The position numbers and the translations under genes were made by a program. Shown piece after piece: positions 41,734-50,864 of a stretch of 64,000 nt of DNA. The notes under the pieces were generated by a model that was not told the origin of the DNA, searched no databases, and saw only the letters and a program-made list of their open reading frames with translations. How positions within the stretch are numbered: the stretch's first letter is position 1; every line of letters starts with the position of its first letter. The stretch is from Arthrobacter globiformis NBRC 12137 (lineage in GTDB: Bacteria; Actinomycetota; Actinomycetes; Actinomycetales; Micrococcaceae): positions 62,001 to 126,000 of the forward strand of contig NZ_BAEG01000039.1 in the NCBI RefSeq assembly GCF_000238915.1, written 5' to 3'.

Positions 41734-43587
41734 GTGTCTCCCATGGCCCGCACCGCCCCGGTGCCCGCCGCGACAGATCCGGCCATTATTCGGAATTTCT
41801 GCATCATCGCGCACATTGACCACGGTAAGTCCACCCTGGCCGACCGCATGCTGCAGTTCACCGGCGTCGTGCAGTCCCGCGACATGAAGGCCCAGTATCT
41901 GGACCGCATGGATATCGAGCGCGAGCGCGGCATCACCATCAAGTCCCAGGCCGTCCGCATGCCCTGGGAACTCGACGGCAAGAGCTACGCCCTGAACATG
42001 ATCGACACGCCGGGCCACGTGGACTTCACCTACGAGGTGTCCCGCTCGCTCGCCGCCTGCGAGGGGGCCGTTCTGCTGGTGGACGCAGCGCAGGGCATCG
42101 AGGCCCAGACGCTGGCCAACCTGTACCTGGCCATGGAAAACGACCTCACCATCATCCCGGTCCTGAACAAGATCGACCTGCCGGCCGCCCAGCCGGAGAA
42201 GTACGCCGCCGAACTGGCCAGCCTGATCGGCGGCGATCCCGAAGACGTGCTGCTGGTCTCCGGCAAGACCGGCGTGGGTGTCGAGGCACTGCTGGACAAG
42301 ATCGTGCGCGACCTGCCCGCACCGGTCGGCGACCCCGATGCACCTGCCCGGGCCATGATCTTCGACTCCGTCTACGACACGTACCGCGGCGTGGTCACCT
42401 ATGTCCGCGTGGTGGACGGGATGCTGCACCCGCGCGAGCGGATCCAGATGATGTCCACCAAGGCCAGCCACGAACTCCTGGAAATCGGCGTCAGCTCCCC
42501 GGAGCCCATCCCGTCCAAGGGCCTGGGCGTCGGCGAGGTGGGGTACCTCATCACCGGTGTTAAGGATGTCCGCCAGTCGAAGGTGGGTGACACCGTCACC
42601 AACCTCGCCAAGCCCGCCGCGGAATCGCTGAGCGGCTATGCGGATCCCAAACCGATGGTGTTCTCGGGCCTCTACCCGCTGGACGGCACCGACTACCCGG
42701 TGCTCCGCGACGCACTGGACAAGCTCAAGCTGAACGACGCCGCCCTGATCTACGAACCGGAAACCTCCGCAGCACTCGGCTTCGGCTTCCGCGTGGGCTT
42801 CCTCGGCCTGCTGCACCTGGAGATCGTCCGTGAGCGCCTCGAACGCGAATTCAACCTGGACCTGATTTCCACGGCCCCGAACGTGGTCTACGAGGTCACG
42901 CTCGAGGACAAGAACGTGGTCACTGTGACCAACCCCAGCGAATTCCCCTCCGGGAAGATCAACGAGGTCCGCGAACCCATGGTGGCCGCGACAATCCTCG
43001 CGCCCAACGAGTTCGTCGGTGCCATCATGGAGCTCTGCCAGGGCCGCCGCGGCGTCATGCGCGGCATGGACTACCTGTCCGAGGACCGGGTCGAGCTGCG
43101 GTACTGGATGCCCTTGGCCGAAATTGTTTTCGACTTCTTCGACCTGCTCAAGTCCAAGACGCGCGGCTACGCCTCGCTGGACTGGAAGGCCGACGGCGAA
43201 CAGGTCGCCGACCTTGTCAAGGTGGACATCCTGCTCCAGGGCGAACAGGTGGACGCCTTCAGCGCCATCACCCACAAGGACAAGGCCTATGCCTACGGCG
43301 TGATGATGACCGGCAAGCTGCGCGAACTTATCCCGCGCCAGCAGTTCGAGGTGCCCATCCAGGCGGCCATCGGGTCCAGGATCATCGCCCGCGAGTCCAT
43401 CCGTGCCATCCGCAAGGACGTTCTGGCCAAGTGCTACGGCGGTGACATCTCCCGTAAGCGCAAACTGCTCGAAAAGCAGAAGGAAGGCAAGAAGCGCATG
43501 AAGATGGTGGGGCGCGTGGAAGTGCCGCAGGAAGCCTTCATCGCCGCCCTGACCACCGACGAGTCCAAGGACAAGGCCAAGAAGTAG
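41734..43587 (+). CDS. lepA: Elongation factor 4 (LepA)
   Basis: A 617-residue translational GTPase that back-translocates or rescues stalled ribosomes. The G1 motif AHIDHGKST is at residues 26-34, followed by [11 protein letters not shown] (G2), DTPGHVDF (G3) and NKIDLP (G4). The LepA-specific C-terminal domain ends in [25 protein letters not shown]. The GTG at 41734 has AAGGA 8 bases upstream; an ATG three codons later is possible. Confidence 0.97.
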   Translation: MSPMARTAPVPAATDPAIIRNFCIIAHIDHGKSTLADRMLQFTGVVQSRDMKAQYLDRMDIERERGITIKSQAVRMPWELDGKSYALNMIDTPGHVDFTYEVSRSLAACEGAVLLVDAAQGIEAQTLANLYLAMENDLTIIPVLNKIDLPAAQPEKYAAELASLIGGDPEDVLLVSGKTGVGVEALLDKIVRDLPAPVGDPDAPARAMIFDSVYDTYRGVVTYVRVVDGMLHPRERIQMMSTKASHELLEIGVSSPEPIPSKGLGVGEVGYLITGVKDVRQSKVGDTVTNLAKPAAESLSGYADPKPMVFSGLYPLDGTDYPVLRDALDKLKLNDAALIYEPETSAALGFGFRVGFLGLLHLEIVRERLEREFNLDLISTAPNVVYEVTLEDKNVVTVTNPSEFPSGKINEVREPMVAATILAPNEFVGAIMELCQGRRGVMRGMDYLSEDRVELRYWMPLAEIVFDFFDLLKSKTRGYASLDWKADGEQVADLVKVDILLQGEQVDAFSAITHKDKAYAYGVMMTGKLRELIPRQQFEVPIQAAIGSRIIARESIRAIRKDVLAKCYGGDISRKRKLLEKQKEGKKRMKMVGRVEVPQEAFIAALTTDESKDKAKK

Positions 43588-43626
43588 TGGTGAAAACCGT
43601 GGCTGCAACCTCCGGAGGCCGCACGC

Positions 43627-44856
43627 ATGCCTAGCGTTCTTCCCCTGGGTGACCCCGCGCCGTCGGACGGCCGCCTGCCGGAGCAGGCGGCCAGCGGTGC
43701 AGCCAGCCGGGCCTTCGGGCTCTACGTGCACATCCCGTTTTGCGCGGTGCGCTGCGGTTACTGCGACTTCAACACCTACACCGCAACCGAGCTTGGCGGC
43801 GGCGCGTCCCAGGACGCCTACGCCTCCACCGCCATCTCGGAAGTGGACTTTGCCGCGCGGGTCCTTGAAGAGTCGGGCCTGCCTGCCCGCAAGCTGAGCA
43901 CCGTCTTCTTCGGCGGCGGCACGCCCACGCTCCTGCCGGCCGAGGATCTGGCTCGAATCCTCCGTGCCGCCATAGACACGTGGGGGATCGAACCCGGCGC
44001 CGAGGTGACCACGGAAGCCAACCCGGATTCCGTCACGCCGGAGTCTCTGCAGCTGCTCGCGGACGCGGGCTTCACACGGGTCTCCTTCGGCATGCAGTCC
44101 GCCGTGCCGCACGTGCTGAAGGTCCTCGACCGCACCCACACTCCGAGCCGAGTCCCGCTCGTGGTGCAGTGGGCGCGCGACGCCGGACTCGCCGTCAGCC
44201 TGGACCTCATCTACGGCACGCCCGGCGAGTCACTGGACGACTGGCGTTACTCCCTGGAGACCGCTCTGTCGTACCGGCCGGACCACATCAGCGCCTACGC
44301 ATTGATTGTGGAGGACGGCACCAAGCTCGCCGCCCAGATCCGCCGTGGCGAAGTTCCGGGGATCGACGACGACGACCATGCCGACAAATATGAACTCGCC
44401 GACCGGATGATTTCCGACGCCGGCCTGCACTGGTACGAGGTCAGCAACTGGTCCGCGACGCCGGAGCAGGCGTGCCGTCACAACCTCGCCTACTGGCGCG
44501 GGGATGACTGGTGGGGCATCGGACCCGGCGCGCACTCGCATGTGGGCGGGGTGCGCTGGTGGAACGTCAAGCACCCCACCGCGTATGCCGGCCGGCTTGC
44601 CTCAGGCGCCTCGCCGGCGGCAGGTCGGGAGACCCTCGACGCGGAAACCCGGAGCGTCGAAAAGGTCATGCTGGAAGCCCGCCTATCCTCCGGGCTGCAA
44701 ACGGCTGCGCTCTCACCCTCAGGCCGGAAGGCCGTGGCCGGGCTGATCGCCGACGGTCTTGTGGCGCCAGCGGACGCCTTCCGCGGCCGGCTGGTCCTGA
44801 CCCTCAAAGGCCGGCTGCTGGCCGACGCCGTGGTCCGCAGGATCCTGCCGGACTGA
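43627..44856 (+). CDS. hemW: Radical SAM haem chaperone HemW
   Basis: A 409-residue radical SAM protein formerly annotated as oxygen-independent coproporphyrinogen oxidase. The iron-sulfur ligands are Cys39, Cys43 and Cys46 (CAVRCGYC), in the HIPFCxxxCxYC context typical of HemW. Also present are FFGGGTPTLL, TEANPDS and SFGMQS. HemW delivers haem to target proteins and lacks the coproporphyrinogen oxidase activity of HemN. GGAGG precedes the ATG. A terminator follows. Confidence 0.94.
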   Translation: MPSVLPLGDPAPSDGRLPEQAASGAASRAFGLYVHIPFCAVRCGYCDFNTYTATELGGGASQDAYASTAISEVDFAARVLEESGLPARKLSTVFFGGGTPTLLPAEDLARILRAAIDTWGIEPGAEVTTEANPDSVTPESLQLLADAGFTRVSFGMQSAVPHVLKVLDRTHTPSRVPLVVQWARDAGLAVSLDLIYGTPGESLDDWRYSLETALSYRPDHISAYALIVEDGTKLAAQIRRGEVPGIDDDDHADKYELADRMISDAGLHWYEVSNWSATPEQACRHNLAYWRGDDWWGIGPGAHSHVGGVRWWNVKHPTAYAGRLASGASPAAGRETLDAETRSVEKVMLEARLSSGLQTAALSPSGRKAVAGLIADGLVAPADAFRGRLVLTLKGRLLADAVVRRILPD

Positions 44857-44891
44857 AGCTCCCGGAGGCGCCACCGGCGCAAGGCTTAACA

Positions 44892-44929
44892 ACAGCGGCC
44901 CCAGAACCGAACAGGTCTGGGGCCGCTGT
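44892..44929. terminator. Bidirectional terminator between hemW and the DUF4870 gene
   Basis: ACAGCGGCCCCAGA (44892-44905) pairs perfectly with TCTGGGGCCGCTGT (44916-44929) across a 10-base loop. It lies between convergent stops and has no long T-run on either side. Confidence 0.75.
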
Positions 44930-44938
44930 CGTGTGCGC

Positions 44939-45358
44939 TTACTTAATCCAGCGGAGGTTGTACTGGTACCGGTGCGGCTGGCCCTTGTTGACGTGGACGC
45001 CCGCGGACACCGCGAAGCAGGTCAGCGCAATCCAGATGAGCGTGGCCACGACGGCGAACAGATTGCCGACGACGGGAAGTAGCACCAGGAGGTTGGCCAC
45101 GAAGGCTGCAATCGTCGGCGGCAGGGTGAAGTTGAGGGCTTCCTTGGACTCCTGCGCGGTGAACGGGCCGCGGTCGCGGAAGATGAGGTAAATCAGCAGT
45201 GCCGGAACACAGCCGAGGATGCCCCCGAAGTGCGCCAGGGTGGCCCACTGCCGGTCCTCGCTGGCGGTCAGCGGAAGCGCATTGGCCGGAACCCCATGGT
45301 ACTGGGGCAGGTCCTGGCCGGACTGTGTGTCCCTGCGGTCGCGAGCGTCTTCTGCCAC
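44939..45358 (-). CDS. DUF4870-type small membrane protein
   Basis: A 139-residue protein with a 40-residue polar N-terminus and three hydrophobic segments (LAHFGGILGCVPALLIYLIF; TIAAFVANLLVLLPVVGNLFAVVATLIWIALTCF). The block RDRGPFTAQESKEALNF between helices is the hallmark of DUF4870/YidH-like proteins, and HRYQYNLRWI closes it. Function unknown. GTG 45358 is chosen because AAGGA lies 7 bases upstream; the frame continues upstream without support. Confidence 0.88.
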   Translation of the reverse strand: MAEDARDRRDTQSGQDLPQYHGVPANALPLTASEDRQWATLAHFGGILGCVPALLIYLIFRDRGPFTAQESKEALNFTLPPTIAAFVANLLVLLPVVGNLFAVVATLIWIALTCFAVSAGVHVNKGQPHRYQYNLRWIK

Positions 45359-45490
45359 GGTGTCTTCCTTTAGCTTGCGTTGGTGCGATAGTGCGTTGAT
45401 GGCGCCGGGGCCGCGGTGCGGTGGCGCCGTACCAAGGATACCGGCCCGTACGGGCAATCGCGGGCCCAACGCCGATTCGCGGGACCGGAT

Positions 45491-46342
45491 CTATGGAACA
45501 GTGAGGAAATCGATGACTTCTTCCACCCGGCCCAGCAGGGCAGGCTCAAGGTCGGCGTAGGTGCGCACGGCGCCAAGGAGTTTCTGCCAACCGAGGCCAA
45601 TGTCTTCCTTCGTCCCGTGCGGCCAGCCGAAAGCCGTGAGGATACCGGTTTTCCAGTCCGTGCCGCGCGGCACCACCGGCCACTGCGGAATGCCCAGAAC
45701 CGATGGCCGGATCGCCTGCCAGACGTCGACGTACGGGTGGCCCACGATCAGCACGTTCCCGGCGGCGCCGGGGGACGCCATCACGGCGTCGGCGATCCTG
45801 GACTCCTTGGAATCCGGGACCAGGTGGTCCACCAGAACGCCAAGCCGGCGGCCGGGACCGGGACGGAAGGAGGCAACTGCCGCCGCCAGGTCGTCGATGC
45901 CATGGAGCGGCTCGACGACGATGCCCTCCACCCGGAGGTCGTCGCCCCAGACTTTTTCCACGAGTTCAGCATCATGCTTGCCTTCAACCCAGATCCGGCT
46001 AGCTTTGGCGACCTGCGCGCGCTGCCCTTCCACCCGGACCGAACCCGACGCCGTCCGCGCGGCGCCCTGCCCTGCGGGCTTGGCCTTGGGGGCCGGGGGC
46101 ATCAGGCGGATCGGCTGCCCCTCCAGGAGGAATCCGAAGCCCAGCTTGAAGGACCGTGACTTTCCGCGGCGGTCTTCGAGCGCCACCAGGTGCATTCCGC
46201 CGGACTTCTCCACACGGGTTACTGCGCCCACCCAGCCGGACTGGACGTCCTCGAGCACCATGCCGCGCTCCACCGGGACCTCCGGCAGGCTGTTCTTGGC
46301 GGGCGCTGCGATCTCCTGCGCGCCCCAGGTCTGGTACTGCAT
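45491..46342 (-). CDS. DUF3097 family protein
   Basis: A 283-residue protein of an actinobacterial-restricted family. The N-terminal part looks like a small beta-barrel (GMVLEDVQSGWVGAVTRVEKSGGMHLVALEDRRGK). The C-terminal part has a Toprim-like pattern: IWVEGKHDAELVEKVWGDDLRVEG followed by LGVLVDHLVPDSKESRI. That would suggest nucleic-acid work, but is only a pattern match. The ATG at 46342 starts it; the frame runs on to 46444. It diverges from hrcA and sits next to the CIRCE element. Confidence 0.85.
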   Translation of the reverse strand: MQYQTWGAQEIAAPAKNSLPEVPVERGMVLEDVQSGWVGAVTRVEKSGGMHLVALEDRRGKSRSFKLGFGFLLEGQPIRLMPPAPKAKPAGQGAARTASGSVRVEGQRAQVAKASRIWVEGKHDAELVEKVWGDDLRVEGIVVEPLHGIDDLAAAVASFRPGPGRRLGVLVDHLVPDSKESRIADAVMASPGAAGNVLIVGHPYVDVWQAIRPSVLGIPQWPVVPRGTDWKTGILTAFGWPHGTKEDIGLGWQKLLGAVRTYADLEPALLGRVEEVIDFLTVP

Positions 46343-46459
46343 TCGTTCACCGCTCTGCACTCGGAAGGAGCCGCTCCGGCCGCGGACATGCCGCCGGGGG
46401 ACAGGCGCCCGGAATTTCGCCCGGAGCGGTACCAATGCTAACAACGCGGCGACTCATAT

Positions 46460-46465
46460 TAGACT
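46460..46465 (+). promoter_or_regulatory. Predicted hrcA -10 box
   Basis: TAGACT, in the AT-rich stretch CATATTAGACTTG, fits the TAnnnT pattern and lies directly before the CIRCE inverted repeat. HrcA bound there would cover the transcription start. The -35 is not clear. Confidence 0.45.
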
Positions 46466-46467
46466 TG

Positions 46468-46494
46468 TTAGCACTTAGGCATGTCGAGTGCTAA
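46468..46494. promoter_or_regulatory. CIRCE operator (HrcA-binding site)
   Basis: TTAGCACTT-N9-GAGTGCTAA, with arms at 46468-46476 and 46486-46494. It matches the CIRCE consensus in all but the ninth base of the left arm (T for C). It precedes hrcA by 59 bases, so the hrcA-dnaJ unit is autoregulated by HrcA and induced by heat or protein misfolding. Confidence 0.92.
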
Positions 46495-46553
46495 CCACAG
46501 CGTTGCGGGCAGGATTACCGCCCGGCGCGGGTATGGCCAAAAGGAGGTGGACT

Positions 46554-47567
46554 GTGAGCGAACCACGGAAGCTAGAGGTGCTGCGCGCCATCGTGGAGGA
46601 CTATGTCCATTCCCGCGAACCTGTCGGCTCCAAAGCCCTGGTGGAACGGCACCACCTGGGCGTTTCCAGCGCCACCATCCGGAACGACATGGCGGCGCTG
46701 GAGGACGAGGGCCTGATTACGGCCCCGCACACCAGCGCCGGCAGGATTCCCACGGACAAGGGTTACCGCCTGTTCGTCGACCAGATCTCGGCGGTCAAGC
46801 CGCTCTCCCCGGCGGAGAAACGCGCCATCCAGACCCTCTTGGAGGGATCGGAGGACCTCGATGACGTCCTGGACCGGACGGCCCGGCTCCTGTCCCAACT
46901 GACCAACCAGGTCGCCGTCGTGCAGTACCCGCACCTGAGCCGCGCCGTGGTCCGGCACATTGAATTCGTGCTGCTGGCGCCGCGGAAGGTGCTGATCGTT
47001 CTGATCGCCGACTCCGGCAAGGTGGACCAGCGCGTCGTCGACGCCGGACAGGACCTGTCCGACGACACGCTCGCCTCCCTGCGCACCCGGTTCCTGACCG
47101 GCGTGGCCGGCACGCCGGTGGCCATCCTGCCCCAGCACCTGGCCGCCGTCGTGGCCGGCTGCACGCCGGCCGAGCGCCCCGTTGCGATGGCCCTCGGCAA
47201 GGGACTGGAGGGCCTCGCCCACAACAGCCGGGAGGACCGGATGGTCCTGGCCGGAACGGCCAACCTGGCGCGGTCCAACGTGGACTTCCCGCTCAGCATC
47301 GGACCCGTGCTGGAAGCCCTCGAGGAGCAGGTTGTGATGCTGCGGCTCCTAAGCGACATGGCGCAGGACCCCCGGGGCGTGGCCGTCAGCATCGGCCGCG
47401 AAAACCCCTACGACGGGCTGGCCGAGGCGTCGGTGGTGGCCACCGGCTATGGCCCCGACGCCAGCGCCAAGGTGGGCATCCTTGGCCCCACCCGGATGGA
47501 CTATCCCACCACCATGGCCGCCGTGCGCGCCGTGGCCCGCTACCTTTCGAGGATTCTGGGCCCGTGA
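46554..47567 (+). CDS. hrcA: Heat-inducible transcription repressor HrcA
   Basis: A 337-residue repressor of chaperone genes. The winged-helix N-terminus has the typical [41 protein letters not shown] and [18 protein letters not shown]. The C-terminal dimerisation and GroEL-responsive domain ends in [28 protein letters not shown] 46554 is chosen because AAGGAGG lies 6 bases upstream; the frame starts earlier at 46488, inside the CIRCE region. dnaJ follows within 60 bases. Confidence 0.97.
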   Translation: MSEPRKLEVLRAIVEDYVHSREPVGSKALVERHHLGVSSATIRNDMAALEDEGLITAPHTSAGRIPTDKGYRLFVDQISAVKPLSPAEKRAIQTLLEGSEDLDDVLDRTARLLSQLTNQVAVVQYPHLSRAVVRHIEFVLLAPRKVLIVLIADSGKVDQRVVDAGQDLSDDTLASLRTRFLTGVAGTPVAILPQHLAAVVAGCTPAERPVAMALGKGLEGLAHNSREDRMVLAGTANLARSNVDFPLSIGPVLEALEEQVVMLRLLSDMAQDPRGVAVSIGRENPYDGLAEASVVATGYGPDASAKVGILGPTRMDYPTTMAAVRAVARYLSRILGP

Positions 47568-47625
47568 CCGCACGCCCCGGACATCCTTTGACCACAGGCA
47601 GTACAACCAGGAAGAGATACGAACT

Positions 47626-48753
47626 TTGAGCAGCCACTACGACGTTCTTGGAGTCTCCCCGGAAGCCACCGGCGAGGAGATCAAAAAGGCCTACCGCAAG
47701 CTGGCCCGCTCGCTTCACCCGGACGTCAACTCCGGGGAAGACGCAGCCGAACGGTTCAAGGCCGTCACCCACGCCTATGAAGTGTTGTCCGATCCGCAGA
47801 AGCGCAGGGTCTACGACACGACCGGTAACGAGAACGGCACCGACAACGGCTTCGGCGGCGGCGGTTACGCCGGCCAGGGCTTCGCGTTCCAGGACATCTT
47901 CGACACCTTCTTCGGCGCGGGCGGGACCTCCGGGCCCGCGTCCCGCGTCCGCCGCGGCCAGGACGCGCTCATCAGCGTCCGGATCGACCTGCGCGATGCC
48001 GTTTTCGGCGTCAACAAGAAGCTGGAAGTGGATACGGCCGTCACCTGCCCCACCTGTGAAGGCTCCTGCTGCCAGCCGGGCACGCATCCCGAGCGCTGCG
48101 ACATCTGCGGCGGCAGCGGACAGGTTCAGCGGGCGGTCCGTTCCATCCTCGGCCAGGTCATGACCGCCGCTCCCTGCGGCTCATGCGAGGGCTTCGGCAC
48201 GGTCATCAAGGACCCCTGCAACGAATGCAGCGGCCAGGGCCGCATCCGCAGCCGCCGTTCCCTGACCATCAAGGTTCCGGCCGGTGTGGCCACCGGAACG
48301 CGGATCCAGCTCTCCGGGCAGGGTGAGGCCGGCCCCGCGGGCGGCCCGTCCGGCGACCTTTACGTGGAAATCCGGGTCAACAACGATGCTACTTACGTCC
48401 GCGAGGGCGACGACCTCCACGCGACGCTGAACATTCCGATGACCGCCGCTGCCCTTGGCACGGAACTGAGCCTTGAAACCTTCGATGGCAAGCAGGAGAT
48501 CGACGTCAAGGCGGGCACGCAGTCCGGCGAGATCATCACCCTCCGAGGCCTCGGCGTCACCCACCTGCGGGGCTACGGCCGCGGCGACCTCAAGGTCCAC
48601 CTGCAGGTGGAAACCCCGTCCAAGCTCGACCCCGCCCAGGAGGACCTGCTCCGGCAGCTGGCCAAGCTCCGCGGCGAGCAGTTCTCCGAGGGCAAGCTTG
48701 CAGCCAGCGGCGGCGTCTTCGCCAAACTGCGGGACCGCCTCGGTAACCTGTAG
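47626..48753 (+). CDS. dnaJ: Chaperone DnaJ (DnaJ2 type)
   Basis: A 375-residue DnaK co-chaperone. The J-domain (residues 4-65) has the HPD tripeptide at 31-33. A Gly/Phe-rich segment follows ([23 protein letters not shown]), then four zinc cysteine pairs (Cys141/144, 158/161, 184/187, 198/201) and the C-terminal substrate domains. The first zinc repeat reads CPTCEGSC, with Cys in place of the usual last Gly. TTG 47626 is the start, with AGGAAGAG about 8 bases upstream. In Actinobacteria this hrcA-linked copy (DnaJ2) is distinct from the one beside dnaK. Confidence 0.95.
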   Translation: MSSHYDVLGVSPEATGEEIKKAYRKLARSLHPDVNSGEDAAERFKAVTHAYEVLSDPQKRRVYDTTGNENGTDNGFGGGGYAGQGFAFQDIFDTFFGAGGTSGPASRVRRGQDALISVRIDLRDAVFGVNKKLEVDTAVTCPTCEGSCCQPGTHPERCDICGGSGQVQRAVRSILGQVMTAAPCGSCEGFGTVIKDPCNECSGQGRIRSRRSLTIKVPAGVATGTRIQLSGQGEAGPAGGPSGDLYVEIRVNNDATYVREGDDLHATLNIPMTAAALGTELSLETFDGKQEIDVKAGTQSGEIITLRGLGVTHLRGYGRGDLKVHLQVETPSKLDPAQEDLLRQLAKLRGEQFSEGKLAASGGVFAKLRDRLGNL

Positions 48754-48755
48754 CG

Positions 48756-49526
48756 GTGAGCAACCCCCTATTCTTCACCCCGGCCGGCGCGCTGGACGGC
48801 ACGGTTCCCGGTTCTCTGTTCGTCCTCGACGGCGCCGAGGCCCGGCACGCGGTGACCGTCAAGCGCCTGGCGGTGGGTGAGCAGGTGGACCTGGCCGACG
48901 GCGCCGGCAAACGCATCACGGGAACGGTGACCGGTGCCGCCCCCGCCGAGCTGACGGTCGAATGCACCTCCGTCAGCGTGGAACCGCGGCCGGACGTGCG
49001 CCTGGTCCTGGTCCAGGCCCTCGCCAAGGGTGACCGGGATGAGCTTGCGATCGAAACAGCCACCGAGTTGGGGATCGACGCCGTGATTCCCTGGCAGTCC
49101 GAACGGTCCATCGTCAGGTGGAAGGGTGACCGGGCGGCCAAGGCGCACGGGAAATGGCAGTCCACCGTGGCTGCGGCTGCTAAGCAGGCGCGCCGCGCCT
49201 GGATCCCTGAGGTGCGTCCCGCCGTCGACACCCAGGCCCTGGCAAAGACCGTGGCGGAAGCCGGCCTTGCCGTGATCCTGCACGAAGATGCAGTGACGCC
49301 GCTGCGGCGGGTCCTCGGCAAGTGGTCGGAGGAGCGCCAGGAGGCGGCCGGCTCCGGAGAGATCCTCCTCATCGTTGGTCCCGAAGGGGGCATCAGTCCC
49401 CGGGAGGTCACCCGGCTGTGCAGTGCCGGGGCGGTCACGGCGCTGTTGGGTCCGCACGTCCTGCGGTCATCGACGGCGGGACCGGCCGGCGTCGTGGTAG
49501 CAAGCGACGTCCTGGGCCGCTGGTAG
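48756..49526 (+). CDS. rsmE: 16S rRNA (uracil-1498-N3)-methyltransferase
   Basis: A 256-residue SPOUT-class methyltransferase. The N-terminal PUA-like domain includes LDGAEARHAVTVKRLAVGEQVDLADG. The C-terminal knot has VQALAKGDRDELAIETATELGIDAVIPW, IVGPEGGISPREV and LGPHVLRSSTAG. It is co-transcribed with dnaJ: its GTG starts two bases after the dnaJ stop. The hrcA-dnaJ-rsmE order is widely conserved. Confidence 0.95.
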   Translation: MSNPLFFTPAGALDGTVPGSLFVLDGAEARHAVTVKRLAVGEQVDLADGAGKRITGTVTGAAPAELTVECTSVSVEPRPDVRLVLVQALAKGDRDELAIETATELGIDAVIPWQSERSIVRWKGDRAAKAHGKWQSTVAAAAKQARRAWIPEVRPAVDTQALAKTVAEAGLAVILHEDAVTPLRRVLGKWSEERQEAAGSGEILLIVGPEGGISPREVTRLCSAGAVTALLGPHVLRSSTAGPAGVVVASDVLGRW

Positions 49527-49570
49527 CCTCAACCAGCGAACGGCGCTAGCGACCGGTGAACGGTAAGCCC

Positions 49571-49603
49571 AGCGCACTCGGGGACTTAGCGCACTGGGGA
49601 CTT
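49571..49603. repeat. Two tandem copies of a 16-17 bp unit
   Basis: AGCGCACTCGGGGACTT (49571-49587) is followed directly by AGCGCACTGGGGACTT (49588-49603), differing by one missing C. The second copy runs two bases into the stop of the minus-strand lipoprotein gene. No hairpin is apparent, so this is not an obvious terminator. Confidence 0.75.
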
Positions 49604-50519
49604 AGCGAACGGTGAACCCGCGCGTGTCCACGTTGAGTTCGTCTTCAGGCTTGCCCGGGTCGATCTGGGAGACCCGCACCTCGTAGTTGCCGGGCGCGAG
49701 ATTGACCGTGATGCCGAAGACTCCGGAGGCGGCGGGATCCGAGGCCGCCGTGGCCTCCCCGGTCAGGTAGCTTTCCTTGTCGCCGTTGTCCTGGACCTTG
49801 AGGATGCGCCAGTGGAGTTTGCCGTTGGGGACGGTGCTTCGTCCGGAGATCTTGACCCGGCCGTCGCTGACTTCGGTGCCCTGCTGCGGATCGATGATCC
49901 ACACCGGCGCCACCATTCCGGCACTGCGCGACGTGGGGGCACCGAGCTTGACGTGCTTGAAGGCCAGGTAATCGGTGTGCCCGTCCACCAGGATCACTAC
50001 CTCGATCTGCTGGCCGGCGTCAATCAGGCCAGAACTGGCCCCCGCGGCGGTTGCGGTGTATACCAGTTGCTGGATGGCCCGCTGGGCCATGTCCGCGTCG
50101 AGGTTGCTGTTGAAGGCATCGGCGGAAACGTCCACGGTAATGACGTTGGTGCCCGAGATCGACGTCGCGAGGTTCTTGGGGTTCTGCCACGGCGTGAAGA
50201 AGTCCGGATCCAGCGGTGTCTCCGACATCATGGCGCGAAGGGCCCGCGTGATCGGGTTCTCATCGTCCGGCACGTCGCGGAACTCGCGGTACAGGAACAC
50301 GTTGCTGTTGCTGCGCCCGATCCAGTAGACCGGCGCCTTGTTCGAGGACTGCGTCGTTTCCAGTGGCGCGCTGGTAGTGGGGACGCCGTCCGTGCCCGCC
50401 GCCCGGCGCGACGAGGACGTCGGAGAGTTGGCGGAGGTCACCGCAGGGTCAGGATCGGCGATGCACCCGGACATCAGCAGGGCAGCCGGAAGCAGCGCGG
50501 AGAGCAGCACGGAGCGCAT
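49602..50519 (-). CDS. GerMN-domain lipoprotein
   Basis: A 305-residue exported lipoprotein. The signal peptide ends in a lipobox LLMSGC (Cys20), followed by a Ser/Thr-rich linker. A GerMN domain follows (VFLYREFRDVPDDENPITRALRAMM ... VITVDVSADAFNSNLDADMAQRAIQQLVYTATAA), then a C-terminal Gmad2-like immunoglobulin fold (VWIIDPQQGTEVSDGRVKISGRSTVPNGKLHWRI). In firmicutes GerM works in sporulation and germination; here the domains more likely serve the cell envelope. The ATG at 50519 is the start that gives the signal peptide; the open frame continues to 50711. Confidence 0.88.
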   Translation of the reverse strand: MRSVLLSALLPAALLMSGCIADPDPAVTSANSPTSSSRRAAGTDGVPTTSAPLETTQSSNKAPVYWIGRSNSNVFLYREFRDVPDDENPITRALRAMMSETPLDPDFFTPWQNPKNLATSISGTNVITVDVSADAFNSNLDADMAQRAIQQLVYTATAAGASSGLIDAGQQIEVVILVDGHTDYLAFKHVKLGAPTSRSAGMVAPVWIIDPQQGTEVSDGRVKISGRSTVPNGKLHWRILKVQDNGDKESYLTGEATAASDPAASGVFGITVNLAPGNYEVRVSQIDPGKPEDELNVDTRGFTVR

Positions 50520-50864
50520 CCGCGGTACTTTCCGTCCCGGAGTTCCTTGCTGACTGATGCTGGCGATCCCTTCGAATAGGCAGTTGCTGGCGGGCAGGCC
50601 GGACCGTTTCCGGCGAGCTCCTTTTCCAGCATTACACGAGTCTTTGGGGCACAGCGTGCCTTTCGCGGCAGGCGGCCGAACTGCAACGGGAACGATATGA
50701 GGCCGATACAAAGTTGATACCTAATTGCGGGAACGCGTTACGGAATTGCGGTCCGCTGTGACCTTCCGGGACGGCTGGCCGAGGCGTGCGCTGGCGTAAG
50801 ATGTAAAGACACAAACGAGTTATATTCCGAACTGGAGGGAACTGAAGGCCTGCGGGCCGTCACC
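50520..50864. other. 345-base divergent intergenic region (lipoprotein / phoH)
   Basis: No gene is supported here. The middle part (50690-50730, GATATGAGG...TTGATACC) is AT-richer and probably holds the lipoprotein promoter. Toward phoH, TAAGAT (50797-50802) and TATATT (50821-50826) are -10-like. GGAGGG (50834-50839) lies 25 bases before the phoH ATG, and a small GGCC-TGCG-GGCC hairpin (50847-50858) separates them, which could bring the ribosome site closer or modulate it. Confidence 0.5.
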
